From the NCBI GenBank assembly GCA_050181465.1, contig JBFXDD010000009.1, positions 62,001 through 126,000 of the forward strand: 64,000 bases of DNA. Direction: 5' to 3'. The translations under genes were made by a program, and so were the position numbers. Source of the DNA: JACRLW01 sp050181465 (lineage in GTDB: Bacteria > Planctomycetota > UBA1135 > UBA2386). The notes beneath the pieces are model-generated. The model worked only from the letters and a program-made list of their open reading frames with translations. It searched no databases and was not told the origin of the DNA. Shown in pieces: positions 20,699 through 29,308 of this stretch. The first letter of the stretch is position 1. Each line of letters opens with the position of its first letter.

Positions 20699-22816
20699 AT
20701 GTCGACGACGACACATCCCGACGCGTTCTCTCGTCCACTCTACGAACTCCCGCAATACGACCGAATCACGCCGGACCAAGTCGAGCCCGCAATCCGCGCC
20801 ATGCTCGCCGAACTGCGGAAAGGTCTCGCTGCACTCGAGGCGAGCGCTCGACCGAGCTGGGAAGGACTGGTCGAACCGCTCGAGCGACTCGTCGAACCAC
20901 TGCGGGTGCGATGGGCAGCGGTCTCGCATCTGATGGGTGTTCGCAACTCACCCGAACTCCGCAAAGCCCACGAGGCCGTGCAGTCCGAAGTCGTGGAGAC
21001 GTTTACCGCACTGGGTCAAAGCCGCGCCATCCACGACGCGGCGCGCGCGCTGCGCGATTCGGACGCATGGGGCGAACTGACCTCCGCGCAACAGCGGATC
21101 GTCGCAAAGATGATCTTGGACGCCGAATTGTCAGGCGTCGCACTCGACGGCGAAGCCAAGGATCGATTCGGTGCAATCGAGCGGCAGCTCGCCGAGCTGA
21201 GCACGTCGTTCAGCAACCATGTCCTCGACGCGACGAAGGCCTTTCATCTCGACATCGTCGATCCGGCGCAGACCGCCGGTCTCCCACCGAGCCTCCTGCA
21301 GTTGACCGCGCGAGCCGCTCGCGACGCCGGACACACACAAGCCACCGCAGAAGCAGGACCGTGGCGAATCACGCTCGACGCGACGATCTCCGGCCCCTTC
21401 CTTCAGCACGCCAAGACTCGCGACCTCCGCGAGCGGGTGTTTCGCGCATGGATCCGTCGCGCCAGCGAAGGAGAGTTCGACAATGCGCCCCTCATCGAGC
21501 GCATCCTCGCACTACGCGCGGAGAAGGCCAACCTGCTCGGTTACCCGGACTACGCGGCAATGAGCCTCGCCAGCAAGATGGCCAAGGATCCGAGCGAAGT
21601 GCTCGAGCTGCTGGAGTCTCTGCGTGAACGAGCGTTGCCGGCCGCCCAGCGCGACTTCGCCGAACTGAAGGAGCGCGCTGCTCGCGACGGCCTCACCGAA
21701 TTGAAGCACTGGGACCTCGGCTTCTATGCCGAGCGACTGCGCGAAGAGCGCTTCGACTTCCGCGAAGAGGACTTGCGTCCGTACTTCCCGCTTCCGCGAG
21801 TGCTCGACGGCATGTTCGCGCTGGCGGAGCGATTGTTCGGCGTGAAGGTAATCGCAGCCGACGGCGAAGCTCCGGTATGGCATGCGGACGTCCGCTTCTT
21901 CCGCATCCACGATCTCGACGGCGCGCCGCGGGCCGCGTTCTATCTCGACCCATATTCTCGACCGGCGGAGAAGCGCGGCGGGGCCTGGATGGATGACTGC
22001 CTGATCCGGAGCCGGCTGTTCGCGCCGCCCGGCGCAGCAGTACGCCTTCCGGTCGCGCATCTGGTGTGCAACGGCACGCCGCCGGTCGACGACCGCCCTT
22101 CGCTGATGACCTTCCGCGAGGTGGAGACGCTCTTCCACGAGTTCGGTCACGGCCTGCAGCACATGCTGACCACGGTGGACTTCGAATCGGCAGCAGGGAT
22201 CAACGGTGTCGAATGGGACGCCGTAGAGCTCCCGAGCCAGTTCATGGAGAACTGGTGCTATCACGAACCCACCATGTTCGGTGATGGGTCTCGCGCCGGC
22301 CTGTCCGGTCATTGGCAGACCGGCGAACCGCTCCCGCGCGAACTGTTCGAGAAGATCCGCGCCGCGCGCACCTATCGCGCCGGCAGCGACACGCTCCGGC
22401 AACTGCTCTACGGCTTCACCGACCTCGCCCTCCACCACGGCTATTCGCCCGCCCGCGACGGCAGTGCATTCGACGTCATGCGTCGCATCGCCGAGAAGTG
22501 CGCCGTCATGCGACCGCTGCCGGAGGACCGATTCCTTTGTTCCTTCTCGCACATCTTCGCCGGCGGCTATGCCGCTGGGTACTACAGCTACAAGTGGGCA
22601 GAAGTGCTCAGCGCCGACGCCTTCGCAGCCTTCGAAGAAGCCGGACTCGATGATCCCGCTGCGGTGGCCGCGACCGGCCGTCGGTTCCGCGACACGGTGT
22701 TGTCGCTCGGCGGAAGCAGACATCCGCTCGAGGTCTTCCTCGCGTTTCGCGGTCGCAAGCCGTCGACCGCCGCGCTGCTTCGCCACACCGGTTTGGCTGA
22801 CCCGGGCTACTCCTGA
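20699..22816 (+). CDS. M3-family oligopeptidase (oligopeptidase A / Dcp type)
   Basis: A 705-residue zinc metallopeptidase, close to the usual length, that degrades short peptides in the cytoplasm, including released signal peptides. The zinc motif HEFGH is at residues 480-484 (ETLFHEFGHGLQHML), and the third ligand Glu is in ELPSQFMENWCYHEP. The substrate-binding region FSHIFAGGYAAGYYSYKWAE is intact. There is no signal peptide. ATG 20699 (MSTTTHPDAFSRPLYELPQY) is preferred to ATG 20642. The normal family end RHTGLA is followed by five extra residues, DPGYS, and a TGA that come from the left end of the repeat element at 22797. Confidence 0.95.
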   Translation: MSTTTHPDAFSRPLYELPQYDRITPDQVEPAIRAMLAELRKGLAALEASARPSWEGLVEPLERLVEPLRVRWAAVSHLMGVRNSPELRKAHEAVQSEVVETFTALGQSRAIHDAARALRDSDAWGELTSAQQRIVAKMILDAELSGVALDGEAKDRFGAIERQLAELSTSFSNHVLDATKAFHLDIVDPAQTAGLPPSLLQLTARAARDAGHTQATAEAGPWRITLDATISGPFLQHAKTRDLRERVFRAWIRRASEGEFDNAPLIERILALRAEKANLLGYPDYAAMSLASKMAKDPSEVLELLESLRERALPAAQRDFAELKERAARDGLTELKHWDLGFYAERLREERFDFREEDLRPYFPLPRVLDGMFALAERLFGVKVIAADGEAPVWHADVRFFRIHDLDGAPRAAFYLDPYSRPAEKRGGAWMDDCLIRSRLFAPPGAAVRLPVAHLVCNGTPPVDDRPSLMTFREVETLFHEFGHGLQHMLTTVDFESAAGINGVEWDAVELPSQFMENWCYHEPTMFGDGSRAGLSGHWQTGEPLPRELFEKIRAARTYRAGSDTLRQLLYGFTDLALHHGYSPARDGSAFDVMRRIAEKCAVMRPLPEDRFLCSFSHIFAGGYAAGYYSYKWAEVLSADAFAAFEEAGLDDPAAVAATGRRFRDTVLSLGGSRHPLEVFLAFRGRKPSTAALLRHTGLADPGYS

Positions 22817-22980
22817 ACGTCGTCGCGAGATCGACGCAGATCGATTCTCGGCAAGGAGATGCGTCATGCGACGACCGAAGCGTGGCCGTAGCTACGCTGC
22901 CAAGGAGAAGCCGAGTAACGACGTGGACGGGCGCGAGTTGCGGCGATCGCAACAGGCCGTTCCTGAGTAGTCCTGGCTAG
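22797..22980 (+). repeat. Long palindromic dispersed element, copy A (MITE-like)
   Basis: About 184 bp. The left end (CCCGGGCTACTCCTGAACG) and right end (complement CTAGCCAGGACTACTCAGGA) are imperfect inverted repeats. The interior aligns with copies at 34116, 54436 and 63613. The left end overlaps the 3' end of the M3 peptidase gene and provides its TGA. Confidence 0.85.
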
Positions 22981-22996
22981 CTGAGATCCGCGCGCG

Positions 22997-23902
22997 TCAC
23001 CGCCCGGCCTCGCCGTGCCAATCGGCAGTGAGATCCATCCACAGCGCGAGGCCGGCGAACCGACCGAATCGGCGGTACTCGCGCTCGAACCAAGAGTCCG
23101 CCGGGGGCTTCGCTCGCCCGAGGAGATCCCGCATGCGCGCGCGGACCCAGGAGTCGAGCGCGAGCTTCTCGAAGTGGCCGAGACCGCGGAGCGCGTGCCC
23201 GACCGCGTACGGACCAAAGCCGGGCAGCGCGAGCAATCGTCGCTCGAGTTCCGCTGCTTCGAGGTCGGGATCCTCGAACTCCTCGGCTCGCAAGCGACCC
23301 GATTGGAATGCGTGCGCCAAGGCGACCACCGAACGGGCGCGGTAGCCGGCGCGTACGGTCTCACGCCAGAATGATTCGTCCTCGACCGCGCAGCGAACGG
23401 CCGAAGGGAACGTGCGACGGCCCGACGGTGCGCACGGCCCGATCGCATCGATCGTTCGCTGACACATGAGCTTCGTCGCAGACCAGGAGCAGTTGGTCGT
23501 GAACAAGAGCCGGAGGAGGTCTTCGAACAAGGTGGCGCTCTGCATGAGGTGGCCGGCTGCTCGGGTCGGCACCCACGCCAGACGTTCATGGCGCGAACAC
23601 TCGCGCCAGAACTCGCTCAGATCGACATCGAGTCGAAGCATGCGTCGCAGTGCCCGCCGGAGCTGCGCGAGGCTCGCACGGCTGAGTCGCCGCACCGATT
23701 CGATCTCGACCGCCACACCCTGCTCGTGTGGCCGCACAACGACATCGACTGCACGCTCGTCGTCGAGCGCGAGAACCGTTCGAAGCGCGGCATCGGACTC
23801 ACTCCATGCGTGGGGCGCAAGGTCGACCCAGCCATGCCCGAACAGGGTGGTGCGCAGGTCGTAGCGCCCGGTCGCGGCTTCTAGGATGCGTGTCGTCACC
23901 AT
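22997..23902 (-). CDS. HhH-GPD DNA glycosylase (AlkA/OGG-like)
   Basis: A 301-residue base-excision repair glycosylase. An N-terminal TBP-like half contains GHGWVDLAPHAW; the C-terminal HhH-GPD domain has the hairpin LLALPGFGPYAVGHALRGLG followed by the catalytic Asp in EKLALDSWVRARM. At the OGG1 catalytic Lys position the sequence reads PY rather than K, so it should be a monofunctional glycosylase without lyase activity. There is no C-terminal Fe-S cysteine cluster. The damaged base cannot be told; alkylated or oxidised purines are both possible. The start ATG 23902 lies 72 bases from the divergent methyltransferase-like gene. Confidence 0.85.
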   Translation of the reverse strand: MVTTRILEAATGRYDLRTTLFGHGWVDLAPHAWSESDAALRTVLALDDERAVDVVVRPHEQGVAVEIESVRRLSRASLAQLRRALRRMLRLDVDLSEFWRECSRHERLAWVPTRAAGHLMQSATLFEDLLRLLFTTNCSWSATKLMCQRTIDAIGPCAPSGRRTFPSAVRCAVEDESFWRETVRAGYRARSVVALAHAFQSGRLRAEEFEDPDLEAAELERRLLALPGFGPYAVGHALRGLGHFEKLALDSWVRARMRDLLGRAKPPADSWFEREYRRFGRFAGLALWMDLTADWHGEAGR

Positions 23903-23974
23903 GGCGCCGCGACGCTATCCGCTGCGTCGGCGACGAACACACTGGCCGTTCTCCTCGGTCCTCTCGATACTCCG

Positions 23975-25099
23975 GTGATGACCGTGTCCGCCGCCCTCGA
24001 CCCACCCTGCGGCAGCTACTCCGTGTGCGCCGGCTGTTCGGCACTGCAGTTCCCGAGGGCGGCGAGATTGCAGCGCGCGAGCGAGCGCATGCGTGGCTTG
24101 CTGAAGTCGCTGGGCTACGGCGAGCTCGCGGATGGCTGCGAGGTGTCGAGTATCGAGGTTGCGCACGATCGGCGCGCACGGCTCGTGTTGCGCGTTCGCG
24201 GCGAGGGCGAATCGTTGCTGGCCGGTTTCCCTGGCCGCAAGCAGCCGCTCGTTCAGTTCGCGGAGTGCCCGACCTCTTCTCCGCTTGCCGAACGCGTCGC
24301 CACAGCGGCGATCGCGACACTGGCCGAGCTCGGCACGCCGGGGATCGAAGCCGTCGCCATCCACGTCGGTCAGGACGAGGCCCGGGCACTGCTCACGCTC
24401 GTCTCGCCGTCAGCGCGCGTGGCACGAGCCCAGGACCTAGCCCGCCGACTCGCCGATCTCGGCGTGACCAGCGTGGCTGCGAACCAGAGTGAACCCGGTC
24501 GACGACTGTTCGGACGGCGCAACGTCCCGCTCGCGGGGGCCTTCCCTTTCGTCGATAGCGTCGCGCATCGCCGGTTCCGCCTGCACGCGACCACGCCGTT
24601 CTGGCCGTCGCACGGCAGCGGGGAACGCGTGCTCTCGGATGCCGCGGATCTCATCGGCAAGGGCTCGACCAAGGCACTCGTGTTGCGTGCCGGCAACGGC
24701 CTGACCGCCGGACTTCTCGCCGAACTCGGCTATGTCGTGACCGCACTCGAGGACCGCCCCGAGATCGCCAACGAGGCGGAGGGAACCGTGCGCGATCTCG
24801 GCCATGAGGTCGCATTCCTCGGTGACGGCAACCGAAAGGCGCTCGAATCGCTCTCTGGCTCTCGGACGCAACTCGCGCTCCTGGAGTCGCCACGGAGCGG
24901 ATTCGACGTGGAGCTCATTGCCCCCTTGGTGCGCCTGGTCGCCCCGCCGAGAATCGTCGTGGTCGCAAGCGGGCAGCAAGCGCTGGAGAACGATCTCCGT
25001 TCGCTCACGGAGTTCGGCTATCGGCTCGATGGGTTTCGCGCGCACCTCGCCGATCCTTTCCTCGGCGAGGTGTGCGCGGTCGCGCGATTCGTACGGTGA
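23975..25099 (+). CDS. Degenerate RlmD/TrmA-type RNA (uracil-5) methyltransferase homologue lacking catalytic Cys
   Basis: A 374-residue protein shaped like RumA/RlmD rRNA methyltransferases. An N-terminal iron-sulfur cluster set is present (PPCGSYSVCAGCSALQF, with a fourth Cys in VQFAECPTSS), then a SAM-domain motif (LVLRAGNGLTAGLLAELGY in place of the usual DLYCGxG). At the active site the family DPPRxG reads ESPRSGFD, and the catalytic Cys of the SCNPATLARD motif is missing: here VVASGQQALENDLRSL, with Ser. There is no TRAM domain. The length is near normal and the frame is intact, so it looks like a conserved pseudo-enzyme rather than a dying gene. Possible roles are RNA binding or Fe-S sensing (inference). 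A 14-base palindrome (25099-25112) follows the stop. Confidence 0.75.
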   Translation: MMTVSAALDPPCGSYSVCAGCSALQFPRAARLQRASERMRGLLKSLGYGELADGCEVSSIEVAHDRRARLVLRVRGEGESLLAGFPGRKQPLVQFAECPTSSPLAERVATAAIATLAELGTPGIEAVAIHVGQDEARALLTLVSPSARVARAQDLARRLADLGVTSVAANQSEPGRRLFGRRNVPLAGAFPFVDSVAHRRFRLHATTPFWPSHGSGERVLSDAADLIGKGSTKALVLRAGNGLTAGLLAELGYVVTALEDRPEIANEAEGTVRDLGHEVAFLGDGNRKALESLSGSRTQLALLESPRSGFDVELIAPLVRLVAPPRIVVVASGQQALENDLRSLTEFGYRLDGFRAHLADPFLGEVCAVARFVR

Positions 25100-25120
25100 C
25101 CGCCGCGGCGGTGGCCGCGA

Positions 25121-26098
25121 TCAGCCGCGAGTGCCGAGCAGCGTCAACAGGTGCTGCGCCCGGGCCGCAGCCTTCGTGTCGGCGTGCTTGTCGAGGAACT
25201 TCTTGACCGCCTTCGCGGGCACGGCTTCCGCGCCCTTCTCGAGCAGGAGTCGCTCCAGCTTCAGGATCGACTTCTCGGCGTCGAGTTCGGTCTCGAGCTC
25301 TTCTGAATCGAGTCGCTGACGCAACTCCGCGGCGCTCTGCTCGAGTGCTTCATCGCCCTTGGCGCCCTTCTCGAGGTTGCGGAGGAGATCCGACGCGTGG
25401 GCGTAGCGACCTTGCTCCATGAGCCGGTGAATCCGCGCCACTGCCGCGTCTCCCGCCGCGCGCGCCGCAGCGGCTTCCGCGGAGGCAGCCTCGGCGTGTT
25501 CACCACCGCCCTCGGCGAGTCTCGTCGCCTCGGCAATGGCGTCCGCGAACTTGCCCTGCACACGATCCCGCCACACGGGGCGCAGTTCCTTGGCAAGCGA
25601 GGGCGGCCCCTTCTTGCGCAGCGCGATCTGCGCAGCGATCGCCGTCTTGAAGTCCTTCGCCATCGCGAGCGGATTGCCTTCGAGGATCACTCGCCCGTCC
25701 ACATCCAGGAGTGCGGCATGCGGAATGCCGCGTCCGTGCGTGGCGAACGGCCGTTGGGTGGTCCACATTGCGGCATTGCCGAGCCAGCCGCGCTCGAGCG
25801 CGAACTTCTCGACCTCCGCCATCGAGTGACCTTGGGCTTCCACCAGCAACACTTGGAAGTCGCCACCGAACTCAGCCTGCTCTTTGAGGGACATCGGCAC
25901 GGATGCCCCGACACACGGGCCTCAATTGATGCCCCAGAGCTCGACGAGCACCGGCTTTCCGCGCAGCTCGGCAAGCTGCTCGATGCCGGCGAACCCGAGT
26001 CCGGAGGAGTCGAAGCGGAAGTCCTTGGGGGCGTCGTTGTCCTGCGCAGGCAGGACCGAGGCAAGAACGAGCGAGAGCGGGAGTACGAATCGGTTCAT
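25121..26098 (-). CDS. Secreted TlpA/thioredoxin-like selenoprotein (TGA at 25924 read as selenocysteine)
   Basis: A 325-residue exported protein interrupted by one in-frame TGA (25924-25922). The signal peptide is MNRFVLPLSLVLASVLPAQ. The thioredoxin segment reads KPVLVELWGIN-U-GPCVGASVP, where relatives have WCGPC, so Sec59 and Cys62 form the redox pair. The cis-Pro loop (RGIPHAALLDVDGRVILEGN) is present, which shows the domain is whole only if the TGA is read through. The C-terminal half (from about residue 165) is helical and Lys/Glu/Ala-rich with TPR-like stretches (RLMEQGRYAHASDLLRNLEK). A SECIS-like stem-loop follows the TGA. Conventional calling would give a 5' stub and a gene starting inside the fold. 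It probably exchanges electrons with extracytoplasmic partners. Confidence 0.88.
25888..25924 (-). promoter_or_regulatory. Sec TGA codon and candidate SECIS stem-loop of the TlpA-like gene
   Basis: On the minus strand, TGA (25924-25922) is followed after 12 nt by GGGGCATC (25909-25902), which pairs with GATGTCCC (25895-25888) in an 8-bp stem with one G-U pair around the loop CGTGCC. The loop starts 20 nt after the TGA and has G at its second position, as expected for a bacterial SECIS element. Confidence 0.75.
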
Positions 26099-26309
26099 GG
26101 CAACTGGGCGAGAGATCCTAACGGACATCGACGGCCGCGCCGGAAGCGGCTGAGCCCAGGGAGTCGCAGGATTGTCCCGCGTGCCTCGGTGCCAATTTCG
26201 ACGGGGAGCCTTTCCCGAGCCGGGTCCGGGCAGCGGACACGGCACGTACGGACGGTGAACACTCCGTGCCGAGACGACGCAGGCATGGAGTTTGACGCCG
26301 TTGGCGACG

Positions 26310-28613
26310 ATGGCATCGCTCCCGGCAGTCCGCTCGCTCTCGATTCCCCGCTCCCTGACCCGCCCGGTGCCCATCGTGATGCTGCTCGCGGTCGGTCTCC
26401 TCTCCGCCTCGATCGCCGCACAGGTCACGTGGACCAACGTGAGGCGTCCAGCTCCGCCCGCGCGGACCGACCATGCGATGGCCTACGACCTCACGCGCGC
26501 ACGAGTGGTCGTGTTCGGCGGCCGGGACACCAGCGGGTTCGATCTCGACGACACCTGGGAGTGGGACGGCACCGGTTGGGATCGCAGAGCGCCCTTGGTC
26601 CGCCCGACGCGCCGCGAGGGCGCCGCGATGTGCTTCGACGCGACGCGCGGGAGCATCCTGATGTTCGGCGGCAACACCGGGGCCTTCGACTCGAACGAGA
26701 CCTGGGAGTGGCGCGGATCGAACTGGGCTCGGCTCTCGCCTGCCAGCGTTCCGCCGGGACGCAGCGAACACCAGCTCGTCTACGACCTGGGTCGCGGCCG
26801 AGTCGTGATGTTCGGCGGCAGCAGCGCGGGAGTCATGCGCAACGACACCTGGGAATGGGACGGCACCGATTGGTCCCTCATCCAGACAGCGGCCGCGCCG
26901 AGCGCGCGGGCCAGATACGCGGCCGCGTGGGACCTCAACGGCGGCGGAATCATCCTGCACGGTGGAACTGCCGGTGCCGGCGAAACGTGGCGATTCGACG
27001 GCACGAACTGGACGCTACTCAGCCCGACCAGGTCGCCGTTCCCCACCGCGAACCATCGGATGACCACCGATCTCGCTCGAGGTCGCGTCCTACTCTTCGG
27101 CGGCACCTCGGGATCGTGGTTCGCGCTGACCGATACGTGGAGCTGGGACGGTTCGAACTGGACCCAGATCAGCAGCGGCACGGTCACCGGAAGTTACTGG
27201 GGCGGCTTCGCTGCGGACCTGGCGCGGAACAACGTCATCGCCTTCGGCGGCAGCGCCAACATCCAAGTGCACGGGGAGACCTGGGTGCTGGATGACAGCG
27301 CCTGGTCGCAGCCTTCGGCGTCCGCAACCCCCACTCCACGGGGACATGCCGCCGCGGCCTTTGATTCGACCCGTGGCCGAGTCGTCCTCTTCGGCGGCGA
27401 AGACGGCTCGATGTTCAACGACACCTGGGAATGGAACGGCTCGCAGTGGTTGCGGCAATCGCCGCTCGGCCAACCCGGAGTTCGTTACGGAGCCGGGATG
27501 GCATTCGATTCGGCGAGTCATCGCACGATCCTCTTCGGCGGCAACTCCAACTTCGGGCAGTGGTACGGCGACACCTGGTCGTGGGACGGAGCCAATTGGA
27601 CGCAGTTGCCGATGACCACCTCGCCACCCGCGGGCTACCACCACTCGATGGTGTACGACAGCTCACGCGATGCCATCGTCCTCTTCGGCGGCCACACCAA
27701 TGCCGGGATGCGCGGCGACACCTGGGAGTTGCGCGGCGGCAGTTGGCGGCGGGTCGCGGTCAGTTCGTCGCCGACACCGCGCATCGGCGCAGCGATGGTG
27801 TACGACCCGATCCGCCGGCACGTCGTCGTCTTCGGCGGTGTCGACACCAACAGTTCCTTTCTCGGCGACACCTGGACGTACGACGGTGCGAACTGGACCA
27901 GACAGACGCTGAGCCCATCGCCTTCCGCGCGCTACGACTCGGCGATGACCTTCGACGTGACCCGCGGCGTGTGCGTTCTCTTCGGCGGGTTCGGCAACGG
28001 CGGCGCATTGGCCGACTCCTGGGAGTTCGACGGCACGCGATGGACTTCGCGAACCACGACCACGCGCCCCGCCGCTCGCAGTGAGCACTCCCTGGTGTTC
28101 GACGGCACCAACAACCGAGTCCTGCTGTTCGGCGGCGCCGACGGTAGCGGCACCTACCAATCGGATTCGTGGCACTACGCGGCGGCAAACCCCGCGCTCG
28201 TGATCAGCTATCAGATCGGCTGTGCGGGCACCGCGGCAACACCTCGACTGGATGCGACTGCCAACGGCCTGCCCTGGCTCGGCGGCCGGCTCGAACTCCA
28301 ACTCACCCACAGTGGTGGTGTCGGTCCCGCGGTGCTGATCTACGGCCTGTCGCGCTCGACTTGGGGAGCGAGCCGACTCCCGCTCGATCTCGGCGCGTTC
28401 GGCATGCCGGGCTGTCGCCTCGCGACCTCGATCGATGCGAGCGCGACGCTCACGATGACGCAAGGGATCGGCAGCTTCGGACTCTCGGTTCCCAACCAGA
28501 CCGCATTGCTCGGTGCCAGCGTCTATGTGCAAGGACTTGCGGTAGATCCGGGCGCGAACGCCTTGGGAGCCGTGCTGAGCAACGCAGTGGAGGCGGTGTT
28601 CGGCGCGCGCTGA
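26310..28613 (+). CDS. Secreted kelch-repeat beta-propeller protein
   Basis: A 767-residue exported protein. A signal peptide (hydrophobic core PIVMLLAVGLLSASIAAQ) is followed by about twelve kelch-type blades of 50-55 residues, each with a D/E-T-W strand (DDTWEWDGTGW, NETWEWRGSNW, GDTWSWDGANW, GDTWTYDGANW) and a VVLFGG or VVVFGG strand. Twelve blades suggest two propellers. The C-terminal about 130 residues (from ISYQIGCAGTAATPRLDATA) form the module shared with the subtilase and others, with LDLGAFGMPGCRLATSIDA and FGLSVPNQTALLGASVYVQG. ATG 26292 is an alternative start. It is a probable cell-surface or extracellular binding protein; no catalytic motif is seen. Confidence 0.88.
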   Translation: MASLPAVRSLSIPRSLTRPVPIVMLLAVGLLSASIAAQVTWTNVRRPAPPARTDHAMAYDLTRARVVVFGGRDTSGFDLDDTWEWDGTGWDRRAPLVRPTRREGAAMCFDATRGSILMFGGNTGAFDSNETWEWRGSNWARLSPASVPPGRSEHQLVYDLGRGRVVMFGGSSAGVMRNDTWEWDGTDWSLIQTAAAPSARARYAAAWDLNGGGIILHGGTAGAGETWRFDGTNWTLLSPTRSPFPTANHRMTTDLARGRVLLFGGTSGSWFALTDTWSWDGSNWTQISSGTVTGSYWGGFAADLARNNVIAFGGSANIQVHGETWVLDDSAWSQPSASATPTPRGHAAAAFDSTRGRVVLFGGEDGSMFNDTWEWNGSQWLRQSPLGQPGVRYGAGMAFDSASHRTILFGGNSNFGQWYGDTWSWDGANWTQLPMTTSPPAGYHHSMVYDSSRDAIVLFGGHTNAGMRGDTWELRGGSWRRVAVSSSPTPRIGAAMVYDPIRRHVVVFGGVDTNSSFLGDTWTYDGANWTRQTLSPSPSARYDSAMTFDVTRGVCVLFGGFGNGGALADSWEFDGTRWTSRTTTTRPAARSEHSLVFDGTNNRVLLFGGADGSGTYQSDSWHYAAANPALVISYQIGCAGTAATPRLDATANGLPWLGGRLELQLTHSGGVGPAVLIYGLSRSTWGASRLPLDLGAFGMPGCRLATSIDASATLTMTQGIGSFGLSVPNQTALLGASVYVQGLAVDPGANALGAVLSNAVEAVFGAR

Positions 28614-28745
28614 CCGCCGAATCGCGGTCCGCTTCGGCGACCGGCCGGCGGTCGTAGGCGTTCGCTGCCGTCTCGTTCGCGGCCTTGCCCTCGAAGCGAC
28701 GAAGCCGGAAGCTCGACCGCTGTCGCCGCACGGCGTCCAAAGAAC

Positions 28746-29276
28746 ATGCCCATTTCGCGCAAGAAGCGCATCGCCATCGTCTCCACCGGCGGCACGATCG
28801 AGAAGACCTACGACGAACTCCACGGCGTCCTCGAGAACAGGGTCAGCAACCTCGACGTTCTGCTCGCCTCACTCCGCTTGTACGGCGTCGAGCTGATCCG
28901 CGTTCCGCTGATGAACAAGGACAGCCTGGAGATGTCGGAGGACGATCACGACCTGATCGCCGACACGGTTGGGTCGATGTGTCACGGTCACGACGGAACG
29001 ATCGTCGTCCACGGCACCGATCGGTTGGCGAAGACCGGCGACCGGATCGTCGAACGCATCGGCACGCCGCGCGTGCCGGTCGTGCTCACGGGCGCCATGC
29101 AGCCGTTCGTGATGCGAACCACCGACGCCGCGCAGAACATCACCGAGGCGCTGCTGGCGGTGCAGGTCGTGGAGCCTGGCGTCTACGTCGCGATGCACAA
29201 CCGGGTCTTGCGCTTCCCCGGCGTGGTCAAGGATCGGGAACGGCAGACCTTCGTTCGACTGGAGGAACTGGCGTGA
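28746..29276 (+). CDS. Short L-asparaginase-type protein (N-terminal domain only)
   Basis: A 176-residue protein covering only the N-terminal domain of type I/II asparaginases. The first catalytic Thr lies in IVSTGGTIEKTYDELHGV, and the second triad segment is VVHGTDRLAKTGDRI, then VVLTGAMQPFVMRTTDAAQN. The C-terminal domain, which completes neighbouring active sites in normal tetramers, is absent. Short forms like this occur as an independent bacterial family, so it is likely a natural form rather than a truncation. Activity on asparagine is unproven. There is no signal peptide. It is convergent with metH, with a shared hairpin at 29281-29308. Confidence 0.82.
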   Translation: MPISRKKRIAIVSTGGTIEKTYDELHGVLENRVSNLDVLLASLRLYGVELIRVPLMNKDSLEMSEDDHDLIADTVGSMCHGHDGTIVVHGTDRLAKTGDRIVERIGTPRVPVVLTGAMQPFVMRTTDAAQNITEALLAVQVVEPGVYVAMHNRVLRFPGVVKDRERQTFVRLEELA

Positions 29277-29280
29277 TGCG

Positions 29281-29308
29281 CGACCCGGAGCCGCCTCACT
29301 CCGGGTCG
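29281..29308. terminator. Bidirectional hairpin between asparaginase-like gene and metH
   Basis: A perfect 10-bp stem (CGACCCGGAG / CTCCGGGTCG) with an 8-nt loop lies 4 bases after the asparaginase-like stop. It spans the last codons and stop of metH (29296). There is no T-run on either strand, so termination strength is uncertain. Confidence 0.6.

Noticed and set aside
25121..25900. A separate cytoplasmic gene starting MPMSLKEQAEFG
   Set aside because: It would begin in the middle of a thioredoxin fold, without signal peptide, while the missing half lies directly upstream in the same frame behind a single TGA.
28638..28654. Hairpin CGACCG-GCCGG-CGGTCG after the kelch gene as a terminator
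   Set aside because: Only 6 bp and no T-tract; in such GC-rich DNA this is expected by chance, so it is not listed as a feature.
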